This document shows positions 56,456-64,000 of a DNA stretch of 64,000 bases, in pieces. Origin of the DNA: Methylorubrum suomiense (lineage in GTDB: Bacteria; Pseudomonadota; Alphaproteobacteria; Rhizobiales; Beijerinckiaceae); NCBI RefSeq assembly GCF_022179765.1, contig NZ_BPRE01000001.1, positions 558,001 to 622,000 on the forward strand, in the 5' to 3' direction. Within the stretch, counting starts at the first letter, position 1. Each line of letters begins with the position of its first letter. The notes beneath the pieces were generated by a model. It saw nothing but the letters and a program-made list of their open reading frames with translations, was not told where the DNA came from and searched no databases. Made by a program: the position numbers and the translations under genes.

Positions 56456-57382
56456 TCAGAGCTTGAAGGGAAGGGGAATGCGGTTCGCCCCCGTCTCGAT
56501 CGGGGGCGCGAGCACGCGCACCGCCTTCGGCATCACCTTGAAGTGGGCCGGCGTCCAGGTGGTCAACTCGCCATCGGTGTTGACCGCCCGCGGCTTGCGG
56601 GTCGTGAGCTTGAGTTCGGTCGTCTCGAAGGCGCGCACGTCCTCGGCCTGTCCGTGGGTGCCGCGGCGCAGGGCCGGCAGCAGCGCCACCAGCCGCCACC
56701 AATGGTCGACCTCGAGGCTGTAGAAATCGAGCTTGCCGTCATCGACGGTGGCATCCTCCTGCACCGTCATGCCGCCGCCGTAATGGCGCCCGTTGCCGAC
56801 CGAGGCCTGGATCGTGGTCACCTTCTCGGTGGTGCCGTCATGCTCGATCGTCACAGTGAAGGGCCGCGCGCGCCGCAGCAGCCGGAAGGCCGCGATGGCG
56901 TAGCCCACGGTGCCCCAGGTCTTCTTCGCCTCGGCGGTCAGCTCGCCGGCGAGGTCGGCGGAGAAGCCGATGCTCGCGACGTTGAAATAGTAATGCCCGT
57001 TGACCCAGCCGAGATCGATCGCCTTCTCCGGGGCCGTCGGGATGACCCGCGCCGCGGCTTCCGGCTCCAGGGGCAGGCCCAGGGAGCGGGCGAGGTCGTT
57101 GGCGGTGCCGAGGGGCAGGATGCCGAAGGGCAGCTTCGTCTCCACCAGCGCGGGCGCGGCGGCGTTCATCGTGCCGTCGCCGCCGCCCAGCACCACGAGA
57201 TCGACCGAGGGCGCGTGGCGGGTGATGGTCTCGTGGCAGTCGCGGTTGTTCTCCGGCTCGACGAGATCGAGCCCACCCTCGCGCAGGATGTTCCGGATCG
57301 CGTCGAGGGATGCCCCGCCGCTGCGGGCCTTGCCGTTGACGAGCAGCAGGGCGCGGCGCGGTGTTCCGTCCGCCTGGCTCAT
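56456..57382 (-). CDS. Diacylglycerol kinase-family lipid kinase (YegS-like)
   Basis: Phosphorylates a lipid or sphingosine-like substrate. The 308-aa protein has the DAGK catalytic domain with [12 protein letters not shown] at the start, the ATP-binding [14 protein letters not shown] near 67, [19 protein letters not shown], and [19 protein letters not shown]. The C-terminal half contains [13 protein letters not shown] [12 protein letters not shown]. The start at ATG 57382 fits. It is the first gene of a two-gene unit with terC. Confidence 0.92.
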   Translation of the reverse strand: MSQADGTPRRALLLVNGKARSGGASLDAIRNILREGGLDLVEPENNRDCHETITRHAPSVDLVVLGGGDGTMNAAAPALVETKLPFGILPLGTANDLARSLGLPLEPEAAARVIPTAPEKAIDLGWVNGHYYFNVASIGFSADLAGELTAEAKKTWGTVGYAIAAFRLLRRARPFTVTIEHDGTTEKVTTIQASVGNGRHYGGGMTVQEDATVDDGKLDFYSLEVDHWWRLVALLPALRRGTHGQAEDVRAFETTELKLTTRKPRAVNTDGELTTWTPAHFKVMPKAVRVLAPPIETGANRIPLPFKL

Positions 57383-57815
57383 GGCATGCCTCCCTGGGCT
57401 CGGGGGCGGAGGGCGAGTGGCAGATTGATCGCGGCCGGCAAGATCGTCTCGCACGCAGTCGCGCCGCGTCAGCGCTCGGGTCGCGAAGGGGTCCGACATC
57501 GCGACCGACGCCTCGGCCGCCAGAGGGGCCCGGACCCGTCTCTGGAGAGCCCACCGCGCCCTCGCTCCACCGAGGGGGAGCGGCGATCCGGTTGAAGGCT
57601 CCCGCCCAAGGTGGGAGGTTCCGGCGGGAGGGCAAGGGTTGGGGCAAAGGGTTCGGGGAGGAGGACCGGCATCCGGCAAGGGTCAAGGGTCGGCCGCCTT
57701 GTCCGATGCAAATCAGCAACGGTTCCGGAGAATGCGCCGACGGCAGCGCGGGACGGGAACCGCGCATGCGACGGGCCGCGTTCCTTCAGTTCGCGCCTGA
57801 CCGATCGGTGATGCC
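57383..57815. other. 433-nt divergent region, no recognised feature
   Basis: I see no gene. A GGAAC (57756-57760) and CGTT (57779-57782) are 18 nt apart, one nt more than expected for an EcfG promoter. Short runs of C or G occur but no clear terminator. Confidence 0.55.
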
Positions 57816-58679
57816 ATGCGCCCCCTCCTCGTTACGACCGCCCTGGCGGTCCTTGCCCTGTCGTCGCCGGTCGCCGCCCAGCAGGGACCGGGCTGGGTCG
57901 ATCCTCCGGCCAAGGCAGCGGATGCGCCGGCCAAGCCGAAGTCTGAGCCGCAGCCGGTGACACGGTCGGAGACCCCTCCCTCGGCCTCGCCCCCTGCCGA
58001 GGCGACGGCCCCGTCCCGGCGCGAGACCCGCTCGGCGGCCACGGGCGACACCCCGGCCGCGCATCGCACCGCGCGCGGCACCCGCCGCGCGGGCGAGGAG
58101 CGGCAGGCCCGGCGGCAGGCGGCCCGGGAGGCGGCGGCCCGCGAGGCCGCGGGCCGGGCGCCGCGTTCGGCCCGCGTCGCGCCGCCGGTCTTCACGCCGC
58201 CGCGGGAGATGCAGGGCATGGCCCGCGCGGAACCGGATCCGCGCTTCTCCGAATGGGCCGGTTCGGCCCAGCGCCTGAGCGATGCCTATCTCGATAGCGT
58301 GTCGAGCCCCGGCGACGGGATGGCTGCGGCGGCGCCGCGCTTCTACGCCCCCCAGGTCCGCTTCCATGGACGCATGATGTCGCTCGCCGCGCTGATGGCG
58401 GAGAAGCGCCGCTTCGCCCGGCGCTGGCCGGAGCGGCGTTACGAGCCGCAGGGTGATCCGCGGGTTTCGTGCAATGCCGCAACCGCGACCTGCCTCGTGC
58501 GCACGATCCACGAGTTCACCGCCGAAAGCCCCGGCCGCGGCGCCCGCTCGCAGGGCGTGGGCGAATTGGTGCTGACGGTGAGCTTCGCGAGCGGGCGCCC
58601 GGTCATCGTCGAGGAGACGAGTAGGGTGCTGCGCCGCGGTGCCCTCAGCGCCTCGGTCGGCGGACGTGGCGGCGCCTGA
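57816..58679 (+). CDS. Secreted hypothetical protein, 287 aa
   Basis: A signal peptide (MRPLLVTTALAVLALSSPVA, cleavage near AAQ) precedes a low-complexity Pro/Ala/Arg-rich stretch (about 30-130, with RRAGEERQARRQAAREAAAR) and a C-terminal domain (about 140-275; WAGSAQRLSDAYLDSVSS, FYAPQVRFHGRMMS, NAATATCLVRTIHEF). The last part has the alternating strand pattern of a small periplasmic domain, with two Cys that could form a disulfide (VSCNAATATCLVR). No family is recognised. Confidence 0.8.
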   Translation: MRPLLVTTALAVLALSSPVAAQQGPGWVDPPAKAADAPAKPKSEPQPVTRSETPPSASPPAEATAPSRRETRSAATGDTPAAHRTARGTRRAGEERQARRQAAREAAAREAAGRAPRSARVAPPVFTPPREMQGMARAEPDPRFSEWAGSAQRLSDAYLDSVSSPGDGMAAAAPRFYAPQVRFHGRMMSLAALMAEKRRFARRWPERRYEPQGDPRVSCNAATATCLVRTIHEFTAESPGRGARSQGVGELVLTVSFASGRPVIVEETSRVLRRGALSASVGGRGGA

Positions 58680-58860
58680 CCGGTACGGGGCAGCAGGGGC
58701 GTGGCACGGCGGCGGGCGATCCTCCAACCGGCGGTTCCCGCGGGGAAGGCGGCGCTTGGCTCCGCCCTGCGGTTCCGCCCGGCCCGCCCGATTGTGCTAG
58801 GAGGAGGCGCGAGACCGGGACCGGTCCGAGAAGCGGCCGGCGAGACGGAGTGACCCGCGC

Positions 58861-60234
58861 GTGAAGGGATCGGCAAAGGCCGCAGCGAGGAGCGGGGCGG
58901 AGATCGCATCTCCGCCCGAGATGCCGGTCTCGGAGGATGACCGCCGCATTCGTCAGATCATCCTGGCCGAACTCGACCGCCGCCGGGTCCGTCCGGTGGC
59001 GCGCCGCACGCTCGCCCTGATCGCCGAGGGCTTCGTCGAGCCCGCCGACGGGCTGCCCGGCTACCGCATCGTCGATCGCTCCGGCGCGGTCCGATTTCGG
59101 GGCGAGGGCGAAGGCGCTGGGGTGCCGCTCACCATCCACGACCTCGTCGACGAACTGGCCGAACAGCACCCGGCGCTGGTCCTGCCGGCCCTGCCGCCGC
59201 CGGAGCCTGCGGAGCCGCCGCGCGATCCGATCGCCGACGTGCGGGCGGCGGGCGCCCGCTTCGTCGAGACGCAATCCGCCCTGGCGCGCTCGCTGGCCAA
59301 CACCTCGGCGGAGCGCAGCCGGGCCCTCGCGAGTGCCGCCAGCGAAACCGTCGAGGGCTGGCGCCACCGCTTGGCCGAGCGGTTCAGGGCCAAGGCTCGT
59401 CCGGCACCCGCCGCGCCGTCCCCCGTGGCATCGACGACGCCCGATTTCGCTGTTCCCTTGACGACCTCCTCGTCCGCCCCCCCGCCGGTCGGCGGGGCCG
59501 CGAACGGCGCCCGCTTCGGAACGGCCTTGGCCGGACCCGCTCTCGGCGGAGCCGCCTTGAGGAACCGTCTGAGTGGCGGCCTGCGCACCGCTTCCGTCCG
59601 GTCCCGCGAGACGGCGGTGCGGCTGCGCGACTGGGTGGATGACGGGCTGGCGGCGGGCAGCCGCCGGCCGGTGGTGCTCATGGGTTTGGGTGCCTTGGCG
59701 GGCGCGGCCTTGGTGGCCGCCCTCGTCCTGACCGGGCGGGAGGACGGCGTCGGCGAGACGCAGTCCGAGAGGCAGGCCTCGCGCAATGCCGCCCCGCAGG
59801 CACCCGCCGGAGAATCCGCGCCCGATGCCGCCCCGACGGACGCGGCTCCCAACGCTGCCGGAACGCCGCCCCCCGAGACGGAGCAGCGCCCTGCCGAGCC
59901 ACCCCGCACCGCCAACGCCAACGCCGTCGTCGGCGCCGCCGAGGTGATCGACACCGCGACCCTGCGGGTCGGCGGCAAGCTCGTGCGGCTGTTCGGCGTC
60001 GAATGGGTGCGCGGCGGACAGGCCGACGAACTCGCGAAATACCTGCGCGGACGGCCCGTCACCTGCCTGCCGGCGGCGGGCAGCAGCGCCCATGTCTGCA
60101 CCGTCGAGGGCCGCGACGTGTCGGAGGTCGTGCTGTTCAACGGCGGCGGCCGTGCCTCCTCGGAGGCCACGCCCGAACTCGTCGCCGCCGAGGATCATGC
60201 CCGCACCGAGCGGCTGGGCGTGTGGAAGCGGTGA
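58861..60234 (+). CDS. Membrane protein with degenerate staphylococcal nuclease-like C-terminal domain
   Basis: A 457-aa protein starting at GTG 58861. Residues about 20-90 are a compact helical region (DRRIRQIILAELDRRRVRPV). A central segment is low complexity. One membrane helix lies near 262-280 (VVLMGLGALAGAALVAALVL). Then come about 65 Ala/Pro/Glu-rich residues and a C-terminal domain (about 355-457) of the SNase fold: AEVIDTATLRVGGKLVRLFG, LRGRPVTCLP and CTVEGRDVSEVVLFNGGG. The SNase catalytic Arg/Glu/Arg are not evident, so nuclease activity is doubtful. Function is unknown. Confidence 0.75.
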   Translation: MKGSAKAAARSGAEIASPPEMPVSEDDRRIRQIILAELDRRRVRPVARRTLALIAEGFVEPADGLPGYRIVDRSGAVRFRGEGEGAGVPLTIHDLVDELAEQHPALVLPALPPPEPAEPPRDPIADVRAAGARFVETQSALARSLANTSAERSRALASAASETVEGWRHRLAERFRAKARPAPAAPSPVASTTPDFAVPLTTSSSAPPPVGGAANGARFGTALAGPALGGAALRNRLSGGLRTASVRSRETAVRLRDWVDDGLAAGSRRPVVLMGLGALAGAALVAALVLTGREDGVGETQSERQASRNAAPQAPAGESAPDAAPTDAAPNAAGTPPPETEQRPAEPPRTANANAVVGAAEVIDTATLRVGGKLVRLFGVEWVRGGQADELAKYLRGRPVTCLPAAGSSAHVCTVEGRDVSEVVLFNGGGRASSEATPELVAAEDHARTERLGVWKR

Positions 60235-60399
60235 GCCCGCGTTCCGGATCGGCCGGCGCCTGCGTCGGGAGGGCGACCGCCGCATAAACCGGGCAGCGGC
60301 CGCGCGGCCAGGCGCGGCGGCCCGGATACCGTCTGCCGGACGATGCTCTACACTGCACGCGGCGCACGATTCGCGCGGCGAACGGACAGACGGGAGCTC

Positions 60400-61398
60400 A
60401 TGACCATCTCGCTCGGCCTGAGCGCCTTCGCCGTCGTCCTCGCCCTGCTCGTCGTCGTGACGCTCGCCATCGGGATCCGCACGATCCCACAGGGTCACGT
60501 GCACACCGTCGAGCGGTTCGGGCGCTACGACCGCTCGCTCGGCTCCGGGCTCGGCCTGATCATCCCCTATGTCGAGCGGATCGGCCGGCGGGTGAACATC
60601 ATGGAGCAGGTCGTCGAGGTGCCGAGCCAGGAGGCCTTCACCCGGGACAATGCGGGCGTGCGGATCGACGCGGTGGTGTTCTATCAGGTCCTCGATGCCG
60701 CGCGCGCCTCCTACGAGGTCTCGAACCTTCAGATGGCGCTCCTGACCCTGACCATGACCAATATCCGCACCGTGGTCGGCTCGATGGATCTCGACCAGCT
60801 GCTGTCGCACCGGGACGAGATCAACGAGCGGCTGCTGCGGGTGCTCGACGCGGCCGCTGCGCCCTGGGGCGTCAAGATGAACCGCGTCGAGATCAAGGAC
60901 ATCCTGCCCCCCGCCGATCTCGCCGGTGCCATGGCCCGGCAGATGAAGGCCGAGCGCGAGAAGCGTGCCTCCGTGCTGGAGGCCGAAGGTCAGCGCCAGG
61001 CCGAGATCCTGCGCGCGGAAGGGCGCAAGCAATCGGCGATCCTGGAAGCGGAGGGGCGCCGCGAGGCCGCCTTTCGCGATGCCGAGGCGCGGGAGCGCGG
61101 GGCGGAGGCCGAGGCGAAGGCCACCGCCATGGTCAGCGAGGCGATCGCCAAGGGCGATCTCGCGGCCGCGAACTTTCTGGTCGCCGAGAAATATGTCGAG
61201 GCGATCCGCGCGCTGGCGACGGCGCCGAACCAGCGCGTCGTCGTGGTGCCGATCGAGGCGGCGGGGCTCGCGGGCACCCTCGGCGGGATCGCCGAGATCA
61301 CCCGCTCGGTCTTCGGAGAGGGCGGAAGCGGCGGGGCGGGCCGCGGCGGGCTGCCGCCGCGCGTCCCCGCCACCCCGTCCGCTCCCCCGAAGGTCTGA
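60400..61398 (+). CDS. SPFH/Band 7 family membrane protein (QmcA/stomatin-like)
   Basis: A 332-aa protein. Residues 5-25 are a membrane anchor (GLSAFAVVLALLVVVTLAIG). The SPFH domain follows at about 30-185 (GHVHTVERFGRYDRSLGSGL, then FTRDNAGVRIDAVVFYQV). A coiled region (EAEGQRQAEILRAEGRKQSA) and the C-terminal PIEAAGLAGTLGG complete it. Such proteins scaffold membrane microdomains. The start at ATG 60400 follows a GGGAG site. The NfeD partner follows by 3 nt, the usual pairing. Confidence 0.93.
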   Translation: MTISLGLSAFAVVLALLVVVTLAIGIRTIPQGHVHTVERFGRYDRSLGSGLGLIIPYVERIGRRVNIMEQVVEVPSQEAFTRDNAGVRIDAVVFYQVLDAARASYEVSNLQMALLTLTMTNIRTVVGSMDLDQLLSHRDEINERLLRVLDAAAAPWGVKMNRVEIKDILPPADLAGAMARQMKAEREKRASVLEAEGQRQAEILRAEGRKQSAILEAEGRREAAFRDAEARERGAEAEAKATAMVSEAIAKGDLAAANFLVAEKYVEAIRALATAPNQRVVVVPIEAAGLAGTLGGIAEITRSVFGEGGSGGAGRGGLPPRVPATPSAPPKV

Positions 61399-61401
61399 TC
61401 C

Positions 61402-61866
61402 GTGGCGGCTCTCGACGCGCTCGGGCCCGCCTGGATCTGGATCATCGCCGGGCTGCTGCTCGTGGGTGGCGAACTCGCCCTGCCCGGCGTCTTCCTCGTC
61501 TGGCTCGGCCTCGCCGCCGGATTGACCGGATTGGCGGAGGCTGCCTTCGGGCTGCCCTGGCAGGGGCAGCTGCTGCTGTTCTCGGTGCTCGCCGTCGCCG
61601 CCGTGGTGCTGGCGAGCCGCCTCAACCGGCAGCGGGCGCCGATGCTGAATCTGGGAGCCCACCGCCTGATCGGCCGCAGCTTCCGGCTGGAGAACGGCAT
61701 CGTCGCGGGCGAAGGGCGCGTCCGCCTCGACGACACCCTCTGGCGCCTCGCCGGACCGGACCTGCCCGCCGGAACACAGGTCCGGGTGTCCGGCGTCGAG
61801 GGGACGGTGCTGCGGGTGGAATCCGTCCGGCAGAAGGAGGAAACCGTGGGCTCCCGAGGCTCGTGA
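61402..61866 (+). CDS. NfeD family protein
   Basis: A 154-aa membrane protein: three helices (about 8-75; IWIIAGLLLVGGELALPGVF, LFSVLAVAAVVLASRL) and a C-terminal OB-fold (about 85-145; LIGRSFRLENGIVAGEGRVR, PAGTQVRVSGVEGTVLRVE). NfeD proteins of this short type partner SPFH proteins in membrane quality control. The start is GTG 61402, 3 nt after the SPFH gene, so they form one operon. Repeat copy F follows. Confidence 0.92.
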   Translation: MAALDALGPAWIWIIAGLLLVGGELALPGVFLVWLGLAAGLTGLAEAAFGLPWQGQLLLFSVLAVAAVVLASRLNRQRAPMLNLGAHRLIGRSFRLENGIVAGEGRVRLDDTLWRLAGPDLPAGTQVRVSGVEGTVLRVESVRQKEETVGSRGS

Positions 61867-61898
61867 AAGCCGTCCCAATCGGATTCTCCGACCAAACT

Positions 61899-62018
61899 CC
61901 CTCATCCTGAGGCGCCGGAGCGAAGCGGAGGCCTCGAAGGAGGGCTCCAGCTGACGCGCGATCCCTGAAGCCCTCCTTCGAGGCTCCGCCTTCGGCGAAG
62001 CACCTCAGGATGAGGACG
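61899..62018. repeat. Interspersed inverted repeat, copy F
   Basis: CCCTCATCCTGAGGCGCCGG, CTCGAAGGAGGGCTCCAGC, GCCCTCCTTCGAGGCTCCGC and CACCTCAGGATGAGGA occur in order. It lies between the convergent nfeD and PoxB-type genes. Confidence 0.9.
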
Positions 62019-62071
62019 AGGATGGGAGAAATTGCCGGATCGAGATGGTCGACGCCCGCTGATCGGGATGT

Positions 62072-63805
62072 TCAGCGGATGAGGTTGCTCTTCGCGAGAT
62101 CGAGGATGGCGTCGCCCCGTCCGTTCATCACCGCCTGCAGCGCGTAGAGACTGAAGCCCTTCACCTGCTCGGCCTGAAGCTTCGGCGGCATGGCGAGCTC
62201 CTGCCGGTTCGTCACGACATCGAGGAGCGCCGGGCCGGGATGGGCGAGCATATCCCGGATCGCGCCCTCCAGATCGCCCGGATCCTCCACCCGCCGGGCA
62301 TGGATGCCCACGGAACGGGCGAGCGCGGAGAAGTCCGGGTTCTGCAGTTCGACACCGGTCTCGAGATAGCCTGCGGCCTTCATCTCCAGCTCGACGAAGC
62401 CGAGCGTGCCGTTGTTGAAGATCACCACCTTCACCGGCAGCTTCTCCTGCGTGAGGGTGAGGATGTCGCCCATCAGCATGGCGAAGCCGCCGTCGCCCGA
62501 GAGCGAGATCACCTGCCGGCCCGGGCTCGCCGCCTGGATGCCGATGGCGTGCGGCAGGGCGTTGGCCATCGAGCCGTGCGCCCAGGAGCCGATCAGCCGC
62601 CGCCCAGCCGTCATGGCGAGGTAGCGCGCCGCCCAGACGGTGGGCGTGCCGACATCGGCCGTGAACACCGCGTCGTCCGTCGCCGCCTCGCTGAGGAGCC
62701 GGGTCAGGTATTGCGGATGGATCGGCCGGCGGCCGGGCTTGCCGGTGGCGAGATCGTCCAGCCCTTCGCGGGCCTTGACGTAGTGCTTCAGGCTGGCGTC
62801 GAGGTGGCGGGTGCTGTCGTTGCCCGACAGAAGCGGCAGCAGTGCCTCGATGGTCGCCGCCACGTCGCCGACGAGGCCGAGTTCGAGGCGGCAGCGTCGC
62901 CCGAGATTCTCCGGGCGGATGTCGATCTGCGCGATGCGGGCATGCTCGGGATAGAATTGCCGGTAGGGGAAATCGGTGCCCAGCATCAGCAGGGTCTCGC
63001 AGGCCTCCATGGCCGCGTAGCCCGAGGAGAAGCCGATCAGCCCGGTCATGCCGACATCGTAGGGGTTGTCGTGCTCGACATGCTCCTTGCCGCCCAGCGC
63101 GTGGACGATCGGGCTCTTCAGGCGCTCGGCCAGCCGCATCAGGGGGGCATGCGCCCCGGCGCAGCCGCGCCCGCACAGCAGCGTGATCTTCTTCGAGTTG
63201 TTGAGGAGCTCGGCCAAACGCTCGAGCTCGTCGGCCTGCGGCACGACGATCGGCGCGCGCGGCCGCAGCGTCGAGGCCGCCGCCAGCGTCCGCTCGGGCG
63301 CGGGCTTGAGCGCGACGGTGCCGGGGATGACGATGACGGCGACGCCCCGCTGCCCGACCGCACTGCGGATCGCGGCCTCCAGCACGTTGGGGAGTTGCGC
63401 CGGATCGGAGACCAGCTCGCAGAAATGGCTGCAATCGCGGAACAGCTGCTCGGGCCGCGTTTCCTGGAAGTAGTTCAGGCCGATCTCGGAGGACGGGATA
63501 TGTGCGGCGATCGCCAGGACCGGCGTGCGGGTGCGGTGGGCGTCGTACAGGCCGTTGATGAGGTGGAGGTTGCCCGGTCCGCAGGAGCCGGCGCAGACCG
63601 CGAGCTCGCCGGTGACCTGCGCCTCGCCCGCGGCGGCGAAGGCCGCGACCTCCTCGTGGCGGACATGGACCCACTCGATCACGTCGCGCGCCCGGATCGC
63701 CTCGGTGATGCCGTTGAGGCTGTCGCCGACGAGCCCGTAGATCCGCCGCACGCCCGCCAGCTGGAGCGTCTCGACGATGAGGTCGGATACGTTGTCGGAG
63801 GCCAT
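62072..63805 (-). CDS. poxB: PoxB-type thiamine-pyrophosphate enzyme (pyruvate dehydrogenase, quinone-dependent)
   Basis: Probably decarboxylates pyruvate to acetate and CO2, passing electrons to quinone, as in E. coli PoxB. The 577-aa protein has the N-terminal TPP-pyrimidine domain with the catalytic Glu (HVRHEEVAAFAAAGEAQVTG), GSCGPGNLHLINGLYDAHRT, the middle FAD-type domain, and the TPP motif GDGGFAMLMGDILTLTQEKL followed by NNGTLGFV. The C-terminus (KGFSLYALQAVMNGRGD) resembles the PoxB membrane-binding tail, though it is shorter. The start at ATG 63805 matches. A related acetolactate or oxalyl enzyme is less likely. Confidence 0.85.
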   Translation of the reverse strand: MASDNVSDLIVETLQLAGVRRIYGLVGDSLNGITEAIRARDVIEWVHVRHEEVAAFAAAGEAQVTGELAVCAGSCGPGNLHLINGLYDAHRTRTPVLAIAAHIPSSEIGLNYFQETRPEQLFRDCSHFCELVSDPAQLPNVLEAAIRSAVGQRGVAVIVIPGTVALKPAPERTLAAASTLRPRAPIVVPQADELERLAELLNNSKKITLLCGRGCAGAHAPLMRLAERLKSPIVHALGGKEHVEHDNPYDVGMTGLIGFSSGYAAMEACETLLMLGTDFPYRQFYPEHARIAQIDIRPENLGRRCRLELGLVGDVAATIEALLPLLSGNDSTRHLDASLKHYVKAREGLDDLATGKPGRRPIHPQYLTRLLSEAATDDAVFTADVGTPTVWAARYLAMTAGRRLIGSWAHGSMANALPHAIGIQAASPGRQVISLSGDGGFAMLMGDILTLTQEKLPVKVVIFNNGTLGFVELEMKAAGYLETGVELQNPDFSALARSVGIHARRVEDPGDLEGAIRDMLAHPGPALLDVVTNRQELAMPPKLQAEQVKGFSLYALQAVMNGRGDAILDLAKSNLIR

Positions 63806-64000
63806 GCGCCGTCTCCCCGGTGACCGCGGGCAATCGATGCGGGCCAACGTCGGCGCGGGGCGATGGTTCGCGCCTTACGCGAATTTCACAAAGGATGCAG
63901 GATGTTGCTGGTCGTCAGAGAACGACTCGCGGCCGTACTTGTCTGCCGTGATGCGCGTCCGTTCCTGGGTGGGCTCCGATCCGGATCTCCGCCGTCAGTC
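63806..64000. other. 195-nt region upstream of poxB to window end
   Basis: No complete gene is visible. It should contain the promoter of poxB on the minus strand. The GTTCC at 63961-63965 (GGAAC on the minus strand) lacks a matching -10 at 16-17 nt, so no EcfG site is called. Confidence 0.4.

Noticed and set aside
57756..57782. EcfG promoter before the 287-aa secreted protein
   Set aside because: GGAAC and CGTT are 18 nt apart rather than 16-17, so I do not count it as a site.
58645..61905. A 1086-codon minus-strand open frame opposite the SNase-like, SPFH and NfeD genes
   Set aside because: Same antisense artefact of GC-rich coding DNA; the plus-strand genes have recognisable families.

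Overview
The window is a GC-rich, gene-dense chromosomal segment of an alphaproteobacterium, most likely a Hyphomicrobiales member of the Methylobacterium/Methylorubrum type. That assignment is inferred from protein style and gene content (an MCP with a PilZ domain, the lptM-lysA-TIGR02302 order, etfBA-hbd, metX-metW, the DUF3618/holin-fold envelope operon, EcfG-like promoters). No rRNA, tRNA, CRISPR array, transposase or prophage is visible. Coding density is high, GTG/TTG starts are common, and several gene pairs overlap by the 4-nt motifs GTGA or ATGA, which suggests translational coupling.

Layout. 0-7 kb: the end of a chemotaxis receptor with PilZ, a small ORF, dut, DUF429 and NUDIX genes, a beta-carbonic anhydrase, a secreted DUF4142 protein and a universal stress protein. 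7-9.3 kb: iron storage (bfd-bfr) and periplasmic-type methionine sulfoxide reductases (msrB-msrA). 9.6-17.7 kb: metX-metW-P-loop kinase, plsC-type acyltransferase, gamma-glutamyltransferase, quinone oxidoreductase and small envelope proteins. 17.9-23.2 kb: pxpB-pxpC-uvsE, then a four-gene envelope/coiled-coil stress operon behind an EcfG-type promoter. 23.6-31.7 kb: otsA, lptM-lysA-TIGR02302, a HIG1 protein, a PagL-like lipid A deacylase and a PduO-type cobalamin adenosyltransferase. 31.8-38.7 kb: etfBA-hbd, upp, a tyrosinase-like protein and glgX. 38.9-45 kb: an ArsR-methyltransferase fusion regulator followed by metF and metH. 45-52.5 kb: lipoprotein, rlmN, an L,D-transpeptidase, a response regulator, a cNMP-binding protein, dapD, a degenerate alpha/beta hydrolase and a PAP2-type acid phosphatase behind a Pho-box-like site. 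52.6-55.6 kb: a siderophore TonB receptor with a coupled but frameshifted fhuF. 55.7-64 kb: TerC and lipid kinase, two unusual secreted or membrane proteins, a SPFH/NfeD pair and a PoxB-type TPP enzyme.

How the genes connect. Methionine synthesis is represented by metX/metW and by metF/metH, the latter downstream of a likely SAM/SAH-responsive regulator. Lysine synthesis is represented by lysA and dapD. Envelope and general stress functions recur (DUF4142, msrAB, otsA, the DUF3618 operon, uvsE), and EcfG-like promoters precede two of them, with a third, weaker candidate. Iron handling appears twice, with storage at 7 kb and uptake at 53 kb.

Non-coding structure. The clearest feature not explained by genes is a family of about 118-nt inverted repeats present in six copies plus a half copy between genes. 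One copy supplies the stop codon of a kinase-like gene and another sits between metF and metH. A second, shorter GC-rich repeat occurs at least twice. A perfect 16-bp palindrome covers the annotated start codon of the ArsR-methyltransferase gene.
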